The position numbers and the translations under genes are program-made. A stretch of DNA of 64,000 nt from Patella vulgata (lineage: Eukaryota; Mollusca; Gastropoda; Patellidae): NCBI RefSeq assembly GCF_932274485.2, contig NC_065883.2:71603339-71667338 (forward strand). The letters are read 5' to 3'. This document shows, one piece after another, positions 20,301-29,765 of this stretch. Within the stretch, counting starts at the first letter, position 1; the number at the start of each line of letters is the position of its first letter. Under the pieces are notes generated by a model. That model was not told where the DNA came from. It did not search any database and saw nothing but the letters and a program-made list of their open reading frames with translations.

Positions 20301-23300
20301 CATCAGATACTCAAGATTTTATTTAGATTAGAACGGTTTGCCATTTAAAAATTTAATTTAAAAATGGGAAAGCAAGGCTAAGTACCGAATATATTAGTGC
20401 CCTGGTTACCACAATGCACACATCTTGTCAAAACTACAAAGAGTGATAACTTGGCTCAGAATGAAGTAATTTGAATGAAATTTTCAATATTTTCGTTTTA
20501 CATTATTTATTTTTGAGCTATTACAGCAAGAATGGTCAGCTCTTTATCTAAATCTGAACATATTTTATCTTTTTGTGCCGTCTTGCACTTTCATGCTGTG
20601 CCAGTCCCCGTTTGGAAAATGGATCAATTTTGTATGCAACCCAAAAAGGTTAGCGGTTGAAAAATTAACAGACACTTCTTACCAGTGGTCATATATGCAT
20701 GTCTATTTAAAGTTGCTAGTAGCCTTTTAAATTTGTTGAAATGACAATATTGTGAAATCTTAGAGGAATATCAGTCCAACATGGTTTGATTCTCTTCTAT
20801 ATTTGGGAACCACGGTGGTTAAGTGGGTAAGGCGCTAGCCTGGAAGTTGCGGGTTTGATCCCGGTGTATGCAGAGAAAGTTCATCAGGAGTTGCCGGCAT
20901 GTTTGCCCCTTGTCAGGGCCTGACAAGGACAGTCGGCTAGTTGTTCGGATGGTTAAAAAAAAAACGAGGTCCCGTGCACACATTCGCGTGCACATAAAAG
21001 ATCCATTGGCAGTTGGAATTTGATATTATAGTAAACTCTAGCATCACTTTCTGGACCAAATTTCCCTCATAGTACACTTCATGGTATATACCAAACTTTA
21101 TTAGCCCAGTTAACGAAGTTCAATGTATTATTTGTTTCCTAAGAAGAGAACATCTTAATTTCAAACTTTTTATTAAAGGATTAAAAGCTTACCCTTTATC
21201 ACCATAACTTTGAACGAGGTCTTCCTGGGAAAATCGGCACAAATCTCCAATAAATTCTACATTAAATTGTTCTACCAATGAATCACCTAATTTTCCACCC
21301 AGATGACGACTGAACAAAAGAAATATATATTTAACATTTTTCAATTTTTATCGCAGACAAACCCGAATTTGGCCTATGGTTTATATTAGCGATGTCACTA
21401 CGAGTTGACCGGGCAGGAAAAACGTTTTTTAAACAATAAAGATTCTTTAACACATTGCTTTGCTAATGAACTTATGGAAAAGCAACAGGATCTGTATTTT
21501 AAATTAAACACTACGTTTCTTGTCTGTGTCATTTATTTGCTCGGAGATAATGTTTCCAAACCCGAGGTCTAGGTAAAACCCATGAGGTTAGACAGGTAAC
21601 CCTTTTCCTGGTCACATACAAGTGTGAGATCAAAACAACGCCTCTTGACTCAATGACAGACATTATGATCCAAAGCGCATGCATTAGACTACTCGACCTT
21701 TCCCATGCCTCTAAATTTATATAACTTACATTTTACCGACAGGTAGGGTAGAAAACAACTGCTGTACAGAATCATGTGGACAAACTGTGTAACTTACATT
21801 TTACCGACAGGTAGGGTAGAAAACAACTGCTGTACAGAATCATGTGGACAAACTGTTTGACGATTCGGTTTATGAAACCCACACACAAGTTTAGCTATCA
21901 CCTACAAAAAACAAACAAATAACCCAATAATCTTTGCCACGTTTGTGAAAAAGAGTTCCTTCCCTTTAACCAGTCTACATAACAATCATACGTGACGGGA
22001 AACAACAAATGAATGGTTCCATTACTGATGTCTTATGTCTTGAATCCAGCCAGAGTATTGATGGATCTACGGACTTCCTCTGACAAAGTTTTGTAACTCC
22101 CTTAATTTCCAATTAAAACTGGTCCCAAATTCTACTGCACATAGCTTAACATATAATAAACTAATTCTCATGTAAATAACGGTGAAACCTTTCCGCACAA
22201 TTACATGATTGGATAAAATCCAACGGCTACGCAATATTTCTTTGTTTTAAAAAGGCCACAAAACCAAAATTAGCATATACACAATTAAATGTCATTCCGA
22301 AAATGTAGAAAAACTGTTCGGTAACTGTTTTAGTGGTCCAGTCTTCACTATTTGTGATAGGTTTACTTATTTCAATACAAACTGTGATGATATGTGTTGA
22401 GCATTATGCGTTTAATCGTATTTATAGTTGCGCAAAACCGTGTAGAATGTACCAATTTGCAGTCAGGAAACAACATATTCAATTAATTTTACTAGAGTAT
22501 AGTTTTGTTGAACAATGGTCAGTACACTAAAACATGAACAATGGACAATACACTGAAGTCAAACAGAACCTACTTTATTATGTGCAATTCCAGCTGAACA
22601 GCGAAATCCTGTTTCTTCAAATACAGCAGCTCTCATTTCCTCCACTATACATGCAGCTACCGCTAATTTTTTATTATAAATATTAGTTTCTTCAGAATCT
22701 ACAACTCTACTTAACCATTCCTTTAATCCATCTTCTCGTGGTGTTTCTACAAATATTACAGTCAGTTACCGTAATTCAAACAATACTGATTTTTATAAAT
22801 GGATATAAATAACACTATTTCTAACCCAACAGATTGTGGAATCCTGTTCACTACATATTTGGCTTAAACAATATTTATTTGCAATGTTTACAATTATATA
22901 TCTACATAAGGGTATCTTGGATAGGAAAACAAGCATAAATATGCTTACAAATATTTAAACAGGCATTATGCAAGAGCTAAATCTGCCAACTGCAGGTCTT
23001 TCTTTAGGCCTGAAATGTTATCTAAATTATTAAACATTAATTAACTAATCCAGACCATAATCAACTCTCGTTGTCATCGCTAGCATGCGATATTTACTGG
23101 ATTATAATCCAGTCTGCTGCTCAAAGCTCATTCATGATTAAATCAAAAAATGGATAATTGAGACTATGTTTTTTTCGTACCGACTTTAGTAATGATGATC
23201 GAGGCTAGGACCAAAATTCAATTGCTAAATTCTCGATTCAGAGTGGATCAATTTGACTGAAATTTTCAGCAAATTCCCTTTACATTATCTAGTTTTTAAC

Positions 23301-26056
23301 TATTATAGTGAGAACTGCCAGCTCTTTATCTAATCTCCCATAATGTATCTTTAACAATACTGGTTTATAATCTCCCACATTTTTTCAGTTTAACTATTTT
23401 ATTATAAACACAAAAATATAACATAAGCGACATTTCATTGAGGGATCTCTCAACGTTAGAAACGTCAAATTAATTAAAATAGTAATTGTGTTCAGTATTA
23501 TGTTTTTGTGTTTATTATGTGTGTCAATTACTAAATACCTCAAAGAAGATGTTGTATTTATATAGTAAATAAAGTCGACGAAAACTTATTTCTATATGAT
23601 ATATTCTATGTTGGCTGTATTTCAATAAAAAAAAAAGAAAGTTTATCCCATCTTTTTACCTTTTTGATCAAAGCCAACAATAAAAGTATTCTGTAGTTTA
23701 TCAGGTGTAACATTTGATATATTTTGTTCTTCCATTCTTTTCTCCACTTCATCTGTCAAATCTATATATGCTTCATCAACACTAGCTCTCTCAACACATG
23801 AACTAAACTTAGAAAATACTTCTATAACTTCAGCTCCTGCTTCACGATATCTGATAAAAAAAAAATATATACAATCAACTATATTACTTCAACCAAAATG
23901 GGGGGGGGGGGGGGGTCTGGGTGGATGGCCGAATGGTTAGCACGCGCGCGCTGTATCATGCGGTCTGCCATTGAGTCAACTGGCAGGTTTCGATTCCCTG
24001 GTTGTACGTGACAAGGAGTAGGGTCGCATTTCCAATCTCGTGGGGTTTTTCCGGGTCCTCCGGTTTCCCACTGCTAAAGACCCCTACGCGCAAGCGAATT
24101 ATTGAAATAAAATTAAACAATATGTTAGTCCAGAAATGACCTAGTTTGTGTTGAGTGGATGTTAAACCACATTTCTCTCTCCCCCCCCCTCTCCCTTTCT
24201 CTCAACCAAAATGTATCGGAATGAAATGGGCTTTAATGTCCTACCTTTCTGCACCAACTGATCATGAGATAATGAGCGTAGGGGTCTTTAGTAGTGGGAA
24301 GAAACCGGAGGACCCGGAGAAGACCCACAAGGTTGGACAGGCAACCCTACTCCTTGTCACACACAACCAGGGAATCGAAACCACGCCAGTTGACTCAATG
24401 TCAGACCTTATGGTACAGAATTGAAATGAAATGGAGTTTAACATCCTACTGTTCTGCTCAGAACTGGGGTAATGAAGTGGAATATACGCCATCTAGTGTG
24501 CTATGAGGGAAATTTTGCCCCGACAGCAATTGAATTCCATCTGTCAAGGATTCTTTTATGTGCATGCCAATGTGTACATGGGACCGTTATTTTTTGGCCC
24601 ATCCCAATGACAAGAGACTGTTTTTGTCAGGCACTCTGTCCTGACAAGGGGGAACAATGCTGGAAAATTCCTGACTATGCCATAGAGTAGTGTGCTATGG
24701 GTGAAATTTTGCCCCAACAGCGGCGCTACAGCCTACTCTTGTATCAAAGCTTTTACGTGCATGCCAATGTGTACACAAGACCTTGTTTTTCCGTCCCATC
24801 CGAATGACTATACATTGTCCATTGCCTGGCCCTCAGTCCTGCACCACTAACAAGGAGGAACCCAATGCAGGGATCGAAACATTGTACCTCCAGGTGAGCG
24901 AGTCAACGTCTCACCCACTGAACCACCGATGCTCCCCCCGGCTATCGGATAGGAAACATTAGTTATCTAGAGTCTCAAATTGCTTGTATGTCTTTATTTG
25001 GAAGTTGACATTGAATGAATATTGAAAGGAAAGGAATACAACATCTCATCAAACTAATACTTTGCCTAGTTTGAGACTAACAAAAAAAAACACACTTTAT
25101 ACAGTTAAATGTAATAGGAAAGTTTAAAAAAGCTCTGCTGTCTATCTATTTCGTTTGTTGGTCATAACATAAAAGCTTACTTGGTAAGGTCTGCTTTTCC
25201 TCTAACTACAGGCACACGAACCAAATTGATTTCAGGACATTTAGCCTTGGCATCATCTCCTCTCATATTTCTAGTTACACCACAAGCTCTAGCCTCATAA
25301 CCTACAGCTATTATACTGTAATAAAAAAAACAGAAAGAAATACTCTTCAATTCAAAGACACTAGCAGTAAGAGAGAGAGAGAGAGAGAGAGAGAAATGGG
25401 GTTTAACGTCTACTCGACACAAACTAAGTCATTTTGGAACTAACATATGGTCCAATTTTATTTCAATAATTTGCTTGAGCATAGGGGTCTTTTGTGGTGC
25501 GTTAACCATTTGACCACCCAAAGTCACCCAATCCCCCCACATCGACAGTAAGCATGAGAGATAACTTGATGGGTTTATATCTGACAAAAAAAAAAGTATG
25601 CAGGGGAATTGAAGAATCTGGAAAATAATCTTAAATTTAAAGACAGTAAGCAGTAGAGATCAGAAAAGTTTATAATAAAAAAAAATGTGCATCAGCCAAT
25701 TAATAAGCACTTAAGGAACCTGGAAAAATCCTACAGCCAGGCTTTATACAATGATTAAAAGACTATGTCACAAATGTTGTCTTGTCTTGATAGAGTGCTG
25801 AAGAGAAGCCTTTATAGATTTGACTTCAAGTACTACTCATCTTCTTGGGGGCAATGCTCTTCATAGAAAGCCTAAGGCCCTGCCTACCAATTCAATGACT
25901 GTTCCTTGGAGAATTGTGCATCGACTCTTACCCGCCTCCTTTCCATTTCTTATATTGAACAACAGCACATGGTTTGCCTTTTAGACTTGGGTTCGATCTT
26001 TGTTCAACTTGAACATAGAAACAGTCCATGTCTACCAATACCACCGTTCTTTCCAT
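16306..26056 (-). CDS. POLH: DNA polymerase eta (Y-family translesion polymerase), ten coding exons
   Basis: Copies past UV photoproducts in the nucleus. Coding exons in order: 26056-25932, 25315-25181, 23850-23660, 22746-22574, 21901-21798, 21309-21193, 20131-20008, 19598-19533, 18231-18068, 17389-16306. All have GT-AG borders; lengths sum to 2283 nt (760 aa plus stop; human about 713 aa). Motif I has D9-M10 in LVDMDCFYVQVEQR. Q34, Y48, R51 and R57 match human Q38, Y52, R55 and R61. Metal ligands D112 and E113 lie in SVDEAYIDLT. The little-finger domain ends near 400. The tail has IKTFFQ (FF 479-480), KGFFASK (FF 519-520), a UBZ3 finger with C682, C685, H697 and H701, basic NLS clusters at 729-745, and terminal PIP box SLLSFFDKK. 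It is a complete, apparently functional gene. Odd: duplicated donor after exon 5 and a duplicated terminal segment after the stop. Confidence 0.95.
17656..17934 (+). mobile_element. MITE family M1, internally deleted copy
   Basis: CACTGATTAAAATACAGAAT left end and CTGTGTTTTAATCAGATTG right end, about 100 bp shorter than full copies. Lies in POLH intron 9. Confidence 0.8.
18068..18231 (-). CDS. POLH: POLH coding exon 9 (little finger)
   Basis: Acceptor AATGACAG, donor GCTG|GTAAGT, 164 nt. Encodes NKRTAKSLTVSLRYIG and CALLRYDKDKIRDD, matching human RVATQLVVSIRVQG and CALTRYDAHKMSHD. Confidence 0.94.
18418..18636 (-). mobile_element. MITE family M2, copy 2
   Basis: Reverse complement of 105-339 with ends GAGTTCACAAAG and CTTTGTGAACTC. 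In POLH intron 8. Confidence 0.78.
18704..19319 (+). mobile_element. MITE family M7 (TTAA-flanked), copy 1
   Basis: TTAAAGATGGGTTCCC at left, GGGAATGTATCTTTAA at right, about 616 bp. A closely similar copy in inverse orientation lies at 59661-60264. In POLH intron 8; the chance ORF at 19100 is inside it. Confidence 0.88.
19533..19598 (-). CDS. POLH: POLH coding exon 8 (little finger, short)
   Basis: A 66-nt phase 0-0 exon, acceptor CTCTTTAAG and donor GAAAGT|GTAAGA, encoding VKHWISELSEEVTERLIKDR. Too short to appear as an ORF on its own; fixed by homology and phase. Confidence 0.92.
19690..19876 (-). mobile_element. SINE-B, 5' part
   Basis: Reverse complement of head and body, ending at the tRNA-like GGCTAAGTGGGTAAGACACT side; 3' half missing. 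In POLH intron 7. Confidence 0.85.
20008..20131 (-). CDS. POLH: POLH coding exon 7 (WLYNVCRGFDHELV, little-finger start)
   Basis: Acceptor ATTTGTAG, donor AAAAAG|GTAGAA, 124 nt. Encodes KWLYNVCRGFDHELV and SIGCGKNFTGKECL, matching human WLYAMCRGIEHDPV and TIGCSKNFPGKTAL. Confidence 0.94.
20176..20575 (+). mobile_element. MITE family M4, copy 2
   Basis: Starts TTAAACATACATCATGCAAG and shares GGTCTTTCTTTAGGCCTGAA; right end degraded. In POLH intron 6. Confidence 0.72.
20812..21118 (+). mobile_element. SINE-B, nearly full length
   Basis: CCACGGTGGTTAAGTGGGTA head, CGCGTGCACATAAAAGATCC body, ends at TTAGCCCAGTTAACG without the usual tail. In POLH intron 6, antisense to it. Confidence 0.85.
21193..21309 (-). 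CDS. POLH: POLH coding exon 6 (thumb, RHLGGKLGDSLVEQF)
   Basis: Acceptor TTGTTCAG, donor AAAGG|GTAAGC, 117 nt. Thumb helix-hairpin-helix segment with GGKLGDS, matching human GGKLGAS. Confidence 0.94.
21552..21705 (-). mobile_element. SINE-A, 5' part, diverged
   Basis: Reverse-complement GGTTTTACCTAGACC, TTGTATGTGACC and CATTGAGTCAAGAGGCG phrases. In POLH intron 5. Confidence 0.7.
21722..21856 (-). repeat. 68-bp direct duplication carrying POLH splice donor
   Basis: 21722-21788 and 21790-21856 are identical over 67 bp. Each contains the end of exon 5 (SVQQLFSTLPVGK codons) plus the GTAAGT donor. Perfect identity implies a very recent event. Confidence 0.95.
21798..21901 (-). CDS. POLH: POLH coding exon 5 with tandemly duplicated donor
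   Basis: Acceptor TTTTGTAG, donor AAAAT|GTAAGT, 104 nt. Encodes VIAKLVCGFHKPNRQT through STLPVGK(I). Only this proximal donor keeps the frame into exon 6 (RHLGGKLG). An identical donor sits 68 bp further 3' (exon end would be 21730) and would run into a TAA immediately after the first donor. Confidence 0.93.
22574..22746 (-). CDS. POLH: POLH coding exon 4 (palm, VEEMRAAVFEETGFRCSAGI)
   Basis: Acceptor ATTTGTAG, donor AATAAA|GTAGGT, 173 nt. Encodes the highly conserved palm segment ending CSAGIAHNK, continuous with exon 5 VIAKLVCG. Confidence 0.94.
22955..23354 (+). mobile_element. MITE family M4, full copy 3
   Basis: TTAAACAGGCATTATGCAAG to CATAATGTATCTTTAA, TTAA at both ends, about 400 bp. 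In POLH intron 3. Confidence 0.82.
23403..23517 (+). mobile_element. Foldback element M8, internally deleted copy
   Basis: ATAAACACAAAAATATAACA mirrored by ATTATGTTTTTGTGTTTAT; GAGGGATCTCTCAACGTT at the centre. Full palindrome version at 40480-40656. Confidence 0.75.
23660..23850 (-). CDS. POLH: POLH coding exon 3 (SVDEAYIDLT catalytic pair)
   Basis: Acceptor TTATCAG, donor AAAAG|GTAAAA, 191 nt. Starts YREAGAEVIEVF and contains D112 and E113, the second and third metal-binding carboxylates. Confidence 0.94.
23915..24204 (+). mobile_element. SINE-A, full length
   Basis: Poly(G) then GGATGGCCGAATGGTTAGC (A box), GTTTCGATTCCC (B box), ACCCCTACGCGCAAGCGAAT, GTGGATGTTAAACC and a (CT)n tail. In POLH intron 2. 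Confidence 0.9.
24264..24424 (-). mobile_element. SINE-A, 5' part
   Basis: Reverse complement of the tRNA head through the CACTACTAAAGACCCCTACG body; abuts a SINE-B at its 5' end. Confidence 0.82.
24424..24680 (-). mobile_element. SINE-B, 3' part
   Basis: AATGAAATGGAGTTTAACATC (tail, reversed) through GACAAGGGGGAACAATGC; lacks the head. Confidence 0.8.
24688..24945 (-). mobile_element. SINE-B, 5' part, tandem to previous
   Basis: Restarts at GTAGTGTGCTATGGGTGAAA and runs to the tRNA-like head at about 24940, giving two SINE-B pieces head-to-tail in POLH intron 2. Confidence 0.78.
25181..25315 (-). CDS. POLH: POLH coding exon 2 (fingers, IIAVGYEARACGVTR)
   Basis: Acceptor TTACAG, donor AA|GTAAGC, 135 nt. 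Holds the lesion-contacting Tyr/Arg residues of the fingers. The position matching human S62 is Asn58. Ends RGKADLTK, matching human RGKANLTK. Confidence 0.94.
25372..25500 (-). mobile_element. SINE-A, 3' part
   Basis: (GA)n, AAATGGGGTTTAACGTCTAC, TTGCTTGAGCATAGGGGTCT. In POLH intron 1, 57 bp from exon 2. Confidence 0.85.
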
Positions 26057-26079
26057 TTTATGATTATGTCCTTGTTTTC
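25932..26079 (-). CDS. POLH: POLH coding exon 1 (start codon, catalytic motif I)
   Basis: Acceptor TTTTTTAG precedes 26079; 23 nt of 5' UTR then ATG at 26056-26054. It encodes MERTVVLVDMDCFYVQVEQR and on to QYKKWKGG, ending GG|GTAAGA (phase 2). It holds the first catalytic Asp (D9). The acceptor means a non-coding first exon lies upstream. Confidence 0.93.
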
Positions 26080-26366
26080 CTAAAAAAGAAAAAAATCGAA
26101 GCAGTCTGATTGCTGATAAGATAACATTGAACTAGATATCATAACAAGATGCCTGCATATAGACTTCAGTTCACATTGGATAGACTTCTGATAATAACTG
26201 TTTCCAGAACTCAACAAAGAGAGAGAGAGAGTGAGACAGAGAGGAAAAGGCTTCCATTCCACACTGGGTCATTTTTGGACTAATACATGGTTCAATTTTA
26301 TTTCAATAATTTGCTTGCACATATATAGCCGTTGGCCGGTTGGGGTCTGGAGTTCCAGGAGAAAAC

Positions 26367-27327
26367 CAATCTGGTTAAAACACAGATCCTATTGCGTTTC
26401 GTTTTTATAGTGTTCAAAATTTCGTTTTACTTGTCTTTACTACACTTGGATCTAGAAGAGTTGTTATTTAACTTGTGTTCTGAATGGGAGTGGTACTTTT
26501 TACCGCCGACCAATACTTTTACCGCCGACCGTCATGAAATTACCGCCGACCAAATACTTTTTACTGCCGACCGCACTGTAATGACTTTCGATCGTAATAT
26601 AATTACCCACAACTAAATACAACCCTAACCCTAACCCTCGCACTAATAGAAGATAGGCCTAAAATGTTATTTTTTTATAACCAGTAGCTGAAACAATCTT
26701 GATATATTTGCCCTTCAATATCTAAATTGTAGTTTTGTCCTTCCATATTCTTTAAAATATATATGAATGTTTTTCGACAGTTGTACGTGATTACACCTCA
26801 AATAAAAAATAACATTCTTGTTGTATTCTTTTTTATAAAAAAAAAAACATCCGTAAAATAGTCGGCGATAAAACAAGGAATCATTAAGCATTTGGTCGGG
26901 GGTAACAAGTATTTGGTCGGCGGTAATTATATTACGGTCGAAAGTCATTACAATGCGGTCGGCGGTAAAAAGTATTTGGTCAGTGGTAATTACACGACGG
27001 TCGGTGGTAAAAAGCATTAAGTCGGCGGTAGTCGGCGGTAAAAAGTACCACCGTTCTGAATGGTGTCAGGGATAAGCCAATTAAACGCTCTGTTACGGCG
27101 AGCTTTAGGCGTGTTTTGCACAGAACTGTGGGTAATCCACTAGTAACATCAATGCTGATTGGTTAATCAAATGTCTGCCGTCATAGGCTATGTCATAGGG
27201 TCATAAGTCGGTCTTTTGACCCCTGACGTGACCTATGGCTATAACTTGTCAGATCTTCATGTAGTGTAGGCCATCGAAAGTATAAAAAAAACAAAACGAA
27301 ATATAGATCTGTATTTTAATCAGATTG
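26367..27327 (-). mobile_element. MITE family M1, middle layer of nest
   Basis: CAATCTGGTTAAAACACAG to CTGTATTTTAATCAGATTG, orientation reversed to other copies, flanked by an exact 9-bp duplication GGAGAAAAC (26358-26366, 27328-27336). Itself split by the element at 26488-27052. Confidence 0.92.
26488..27052. mobile_element. ACCGCCGACC-repeat TIR element, innermost layer
   Basis: 565 bp with ends GTGGTACTTTTTACCGCCGA and mirrored CGGCGGTAAAAAGTACCAC. Exact 11-bp target duplication GTTCTGAATGG (26477-26487, 27053-27063). Each arm (about 150 bp) carries several ACCGCCGACC motifs spaced 12-20 bp. The left arm ends in ACCCTAACCCTAACCCTCG. No ORF. Confidence 0.9.
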
Positions 27328-27663
27328 GGAGAAAACCAACGAGGTTGAAAAGGCAACCCTACTCCTTGTCACATACAAGCAGGGTATCGAAACCACCCCA
27401 CTTGACTCAATCACAGACCTTACGTCTAACGCGCACGCGTTTAACCATTCGTACACCCACCCCTACGTCGATATTGAACTAAAGTCTAAATCATTTAGTA
27501 AATGTCAAGAGAGCCAAAACAAAACAAAACACAACACAACAGACTGACAGAACTTTTGTATCGTATTTTTCCTGCCATGTATAAATAAATATGGCGTTCT
27601 ATATTCAGAGATAAGCGACTGATATCATTTTTCATGACCATTGATATTTCGACTTTTACTTAC

Positions 27664-27850
27664 AAATAAATAAGTTTTATAACCAAATTTTATGTTTTCC
27701 CTCCATTTTGGAAAGGGAGATTACTCCCGTTTGCGACCTGAAAAACCTATCTTTACGAACGGAGAGTTGAAACCCCGGGAGATCATGCGGACGTATGAAC
27801 AGGTGTGACGAAAGGTGAAAAAATTAAATCTGACTGCAACAGAATTATGA
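27664..27850 (-). other. POLH: Candidate non-coding first exon and promoter of POLH
   Basis: Coding exon 1 begins with an acceptor, so an upstream exon is required. On the - strand a good donor ATTT|GTAAGT ends at 27664, below a CpG-richer patch (27720-27830). It would carry a short upstream ORF (ATG to TAA, 9 codons). The intron so defined, 27663-26080, holds the nested transposon stack. The transcription start is not visible. Confidence 0.35.
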
Positions 27851-28157
27851 ATATTGTTATTAGGCAATCATGGTTGACTTGATTCCTTTTCAGTTAGGAA
27901 TAGGATCTGGAGTCAAATTAACCAAGAATAAATATTCCATAGACAATCACAATTTATAAATATTTTGGTGATTTCGTTTTTCTCCAAAAAACTGTACAAT
28001 AAACAATTCTAAAAGTAAAACATTTATTTTTACTAAACTTTGTGTTATTATTTCAACTAAAATCGTTTTCACAATAAAATTTTGACACTGATAATTAATT
28101 TCTTTACTATCACCATTTTCATCATAAATTTATTAAAGGTGCTTATAATTATAAGTG

Positions 28158-28553
28158 GGGGCCAGATTGGCTAGGTGGGAAAGAAAAAAGAAAAAAAGAC
28201 GCTGGCTCACTAAACGGAGATCGGGTGTTTGATTCCTGCATTGGCCGAGAAAAGTTTATCAGGATTTTCCGACGTGGATTTACCATGTCAATGATGCAGG
28301 ATGGAGGGCCTGACAAGGACAGCTGTCTAGTCATTCGGATGGAACAAAAAAACAAGGTCCCGTGTATACATTGGCGTGCACATAAAAGATCCTTTGGCAG
28401 TTGGAATTTGATATAAATGTGGGCCAGAATGCCGCTGCCCAAGCAAATTCTCCCTCATACTCATAGCGCACAGTTTGGAGTATGCTCATCTCCATTAGCC
28501 CAGTATAGGAGAACAGTAGGACATTAAACCCCATTTCATTTCATTTCATTTGC
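28158..28553 (+). mobile_element. SINE-B, full length
   Basis: Head interrupted by an A/G-rich run, GGTGTTTGATTCC B box, full body, GACATTAAACCCCATTTCAT tail. Confidence 0.9.
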
Positions 28554-28690
28554 ATTATAAATATAAGAGCTAATTATCTGTATATTGTATTTATTTTAGC
28601 CTCAAATGTTACATAAACTATTATTTAGACATTTATTCGCATGATAAACCTATAATCAACTCTCTCGACCATCAGATTGCTGAGATTTAA
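28554..28690 (+). mobile_element. MITE family M4, 5' fragment
   Basis: CATTATAAATATAAGAGCTA, then TTAGCCTCAAATGTTACATA and TAATCAACTCTCTCG phrases of the family; rest missing. Confidence 0.5.
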
Positions 28691-28767
28691 ATGGTATAGA
28701 ATGCTCGCAAGATTTAAAAAGTTAATGATAGATTTTTTTTAAAATTTGAGAAATTTAACAAAGGCTA

Positions 28768-29000
28768 TGGGGTATGTCATTGAGTCAGGTGGCATGGCTT
28801 CAATCCCACACTAGTACGTGACAAGGAGTAGGGTCGCCTGCCTAACCTTGTGGGTTTTCTTCAGGACCACTGGTTTCCTCCCACTGCTAAAGACCCCTAC
28901 TCGCAAGCAAATTATTGAAATAAAATATTACCATATTTTAGTCCTGAAATGACCCAGTTTGTTTTGAATGGACTGTTGAAACGATTTTCTCTCTGTGTCT
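28768..29000 (+). mobile_element. SINE-A
   Basis: GTCATTGAGTCAGGTGGCATG, TACGTGACAAGGAGTAGGG, GCTAAAGACCCCTACTCGCA, TGACCCAGTTTGTTTTGAAT. Confidence 0.86.
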
Positions 29001-29128
29001 TAGCCTTTTTCAGTGTGATTAAATAGAGTATCCTCAAGTGGTTTTACAAGTTCAAATAATTATTTGTGATTAACTATTTACTAACGAAAAAAAGCATTAC
29101 ACAGAATAATAATCAAATTGTTTATACT

Positions 29129-29351
29129 GTTATTTGGATAGGGTGAGACTGGGTCCCCCACCTGGGTCGTTATTTAAATAGGGTGAGACTGGGTCCCACC
29201 TGGGTCGTTATTTAGATAGGGTGAGACGGGGTCCCCCACCTGGGACGTTATTTAGATAGGGTGAGACGGGGTCCCCCACCTGGGTCATTATTTGGATAGG
29301 GTGGGCCTGGGTCCCCCACCTGGGTTGTTATTTGGATAGGGTAAGTCTGGG
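29129..29351 (+). repeat. 40-bp minisatellite, about 5.5 copies
   Basis: Unit GTTATTTGGATAGGGTGAGA + CTGGGTCCCCCACCTGGGTC. Unusually G/C-rich for the region; followed to about 29760 by irregular GGGTTGCAC phrases. Confidence 0.92.
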
Positions 29352-29765
29352 TCTGAATTAGTCACAATCTTAAAATAGTTTGGGAATTGAACAATTCTTG
29401 TCCAAACTATCAGCAAAAATATGTAACTTTTAATCTACAAATGTTAACATAGCTGTCATTTGAAAAAAAATGGGGAACATACAGAAAAAAGGATGGCCTA
29501 TCTAGTGAGGGAGGTGTGTGCCCAGAAAACATGTGGCTATTAAAGGAAAAGTGGTGCACCTGTAAAAATAAGGGTTGCACAGGTTGCATCTAGCCAAGTA
29601 AGAGTTGCACATAGAATAAAAGCATAAACTCAGATTTTCCTAGCCGAAAAAGGATTGCACTTAGACAAAAAAAAGTGTGATCCCAGGAAAAAAGGGGTTG
29701 TCCCAAGCAGAGTAGGGTTGCATATCGAAAATGAAGTCTAGATCGACCTAAAAAAGGCATTCACT

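Larger units (their letters stand above)
26212..27462 (-). mobile_element. SINE-A, outer layer of a three-deep nest
   Basis: SINE 3' half at 26212-26366 and 5' half at 27328-27462, split by an M1 MITE. In the POLH 5'-UTR intron. Confidence 0.88.

Noticed and set aside
23940-24010. tRNA-like A and B boxes
   Set aside because: Heads of SINEs repeated dozens of times; no complete cloverleaf or independent tRNA gene.
25906-26109. + strand ORF with LLDLGSIFVQLEHRNSP, resembling Pol eta motif I
   Set aside because: It is the antisense of the real POLH exon 1; similarity comes from the quasi-palindrome.
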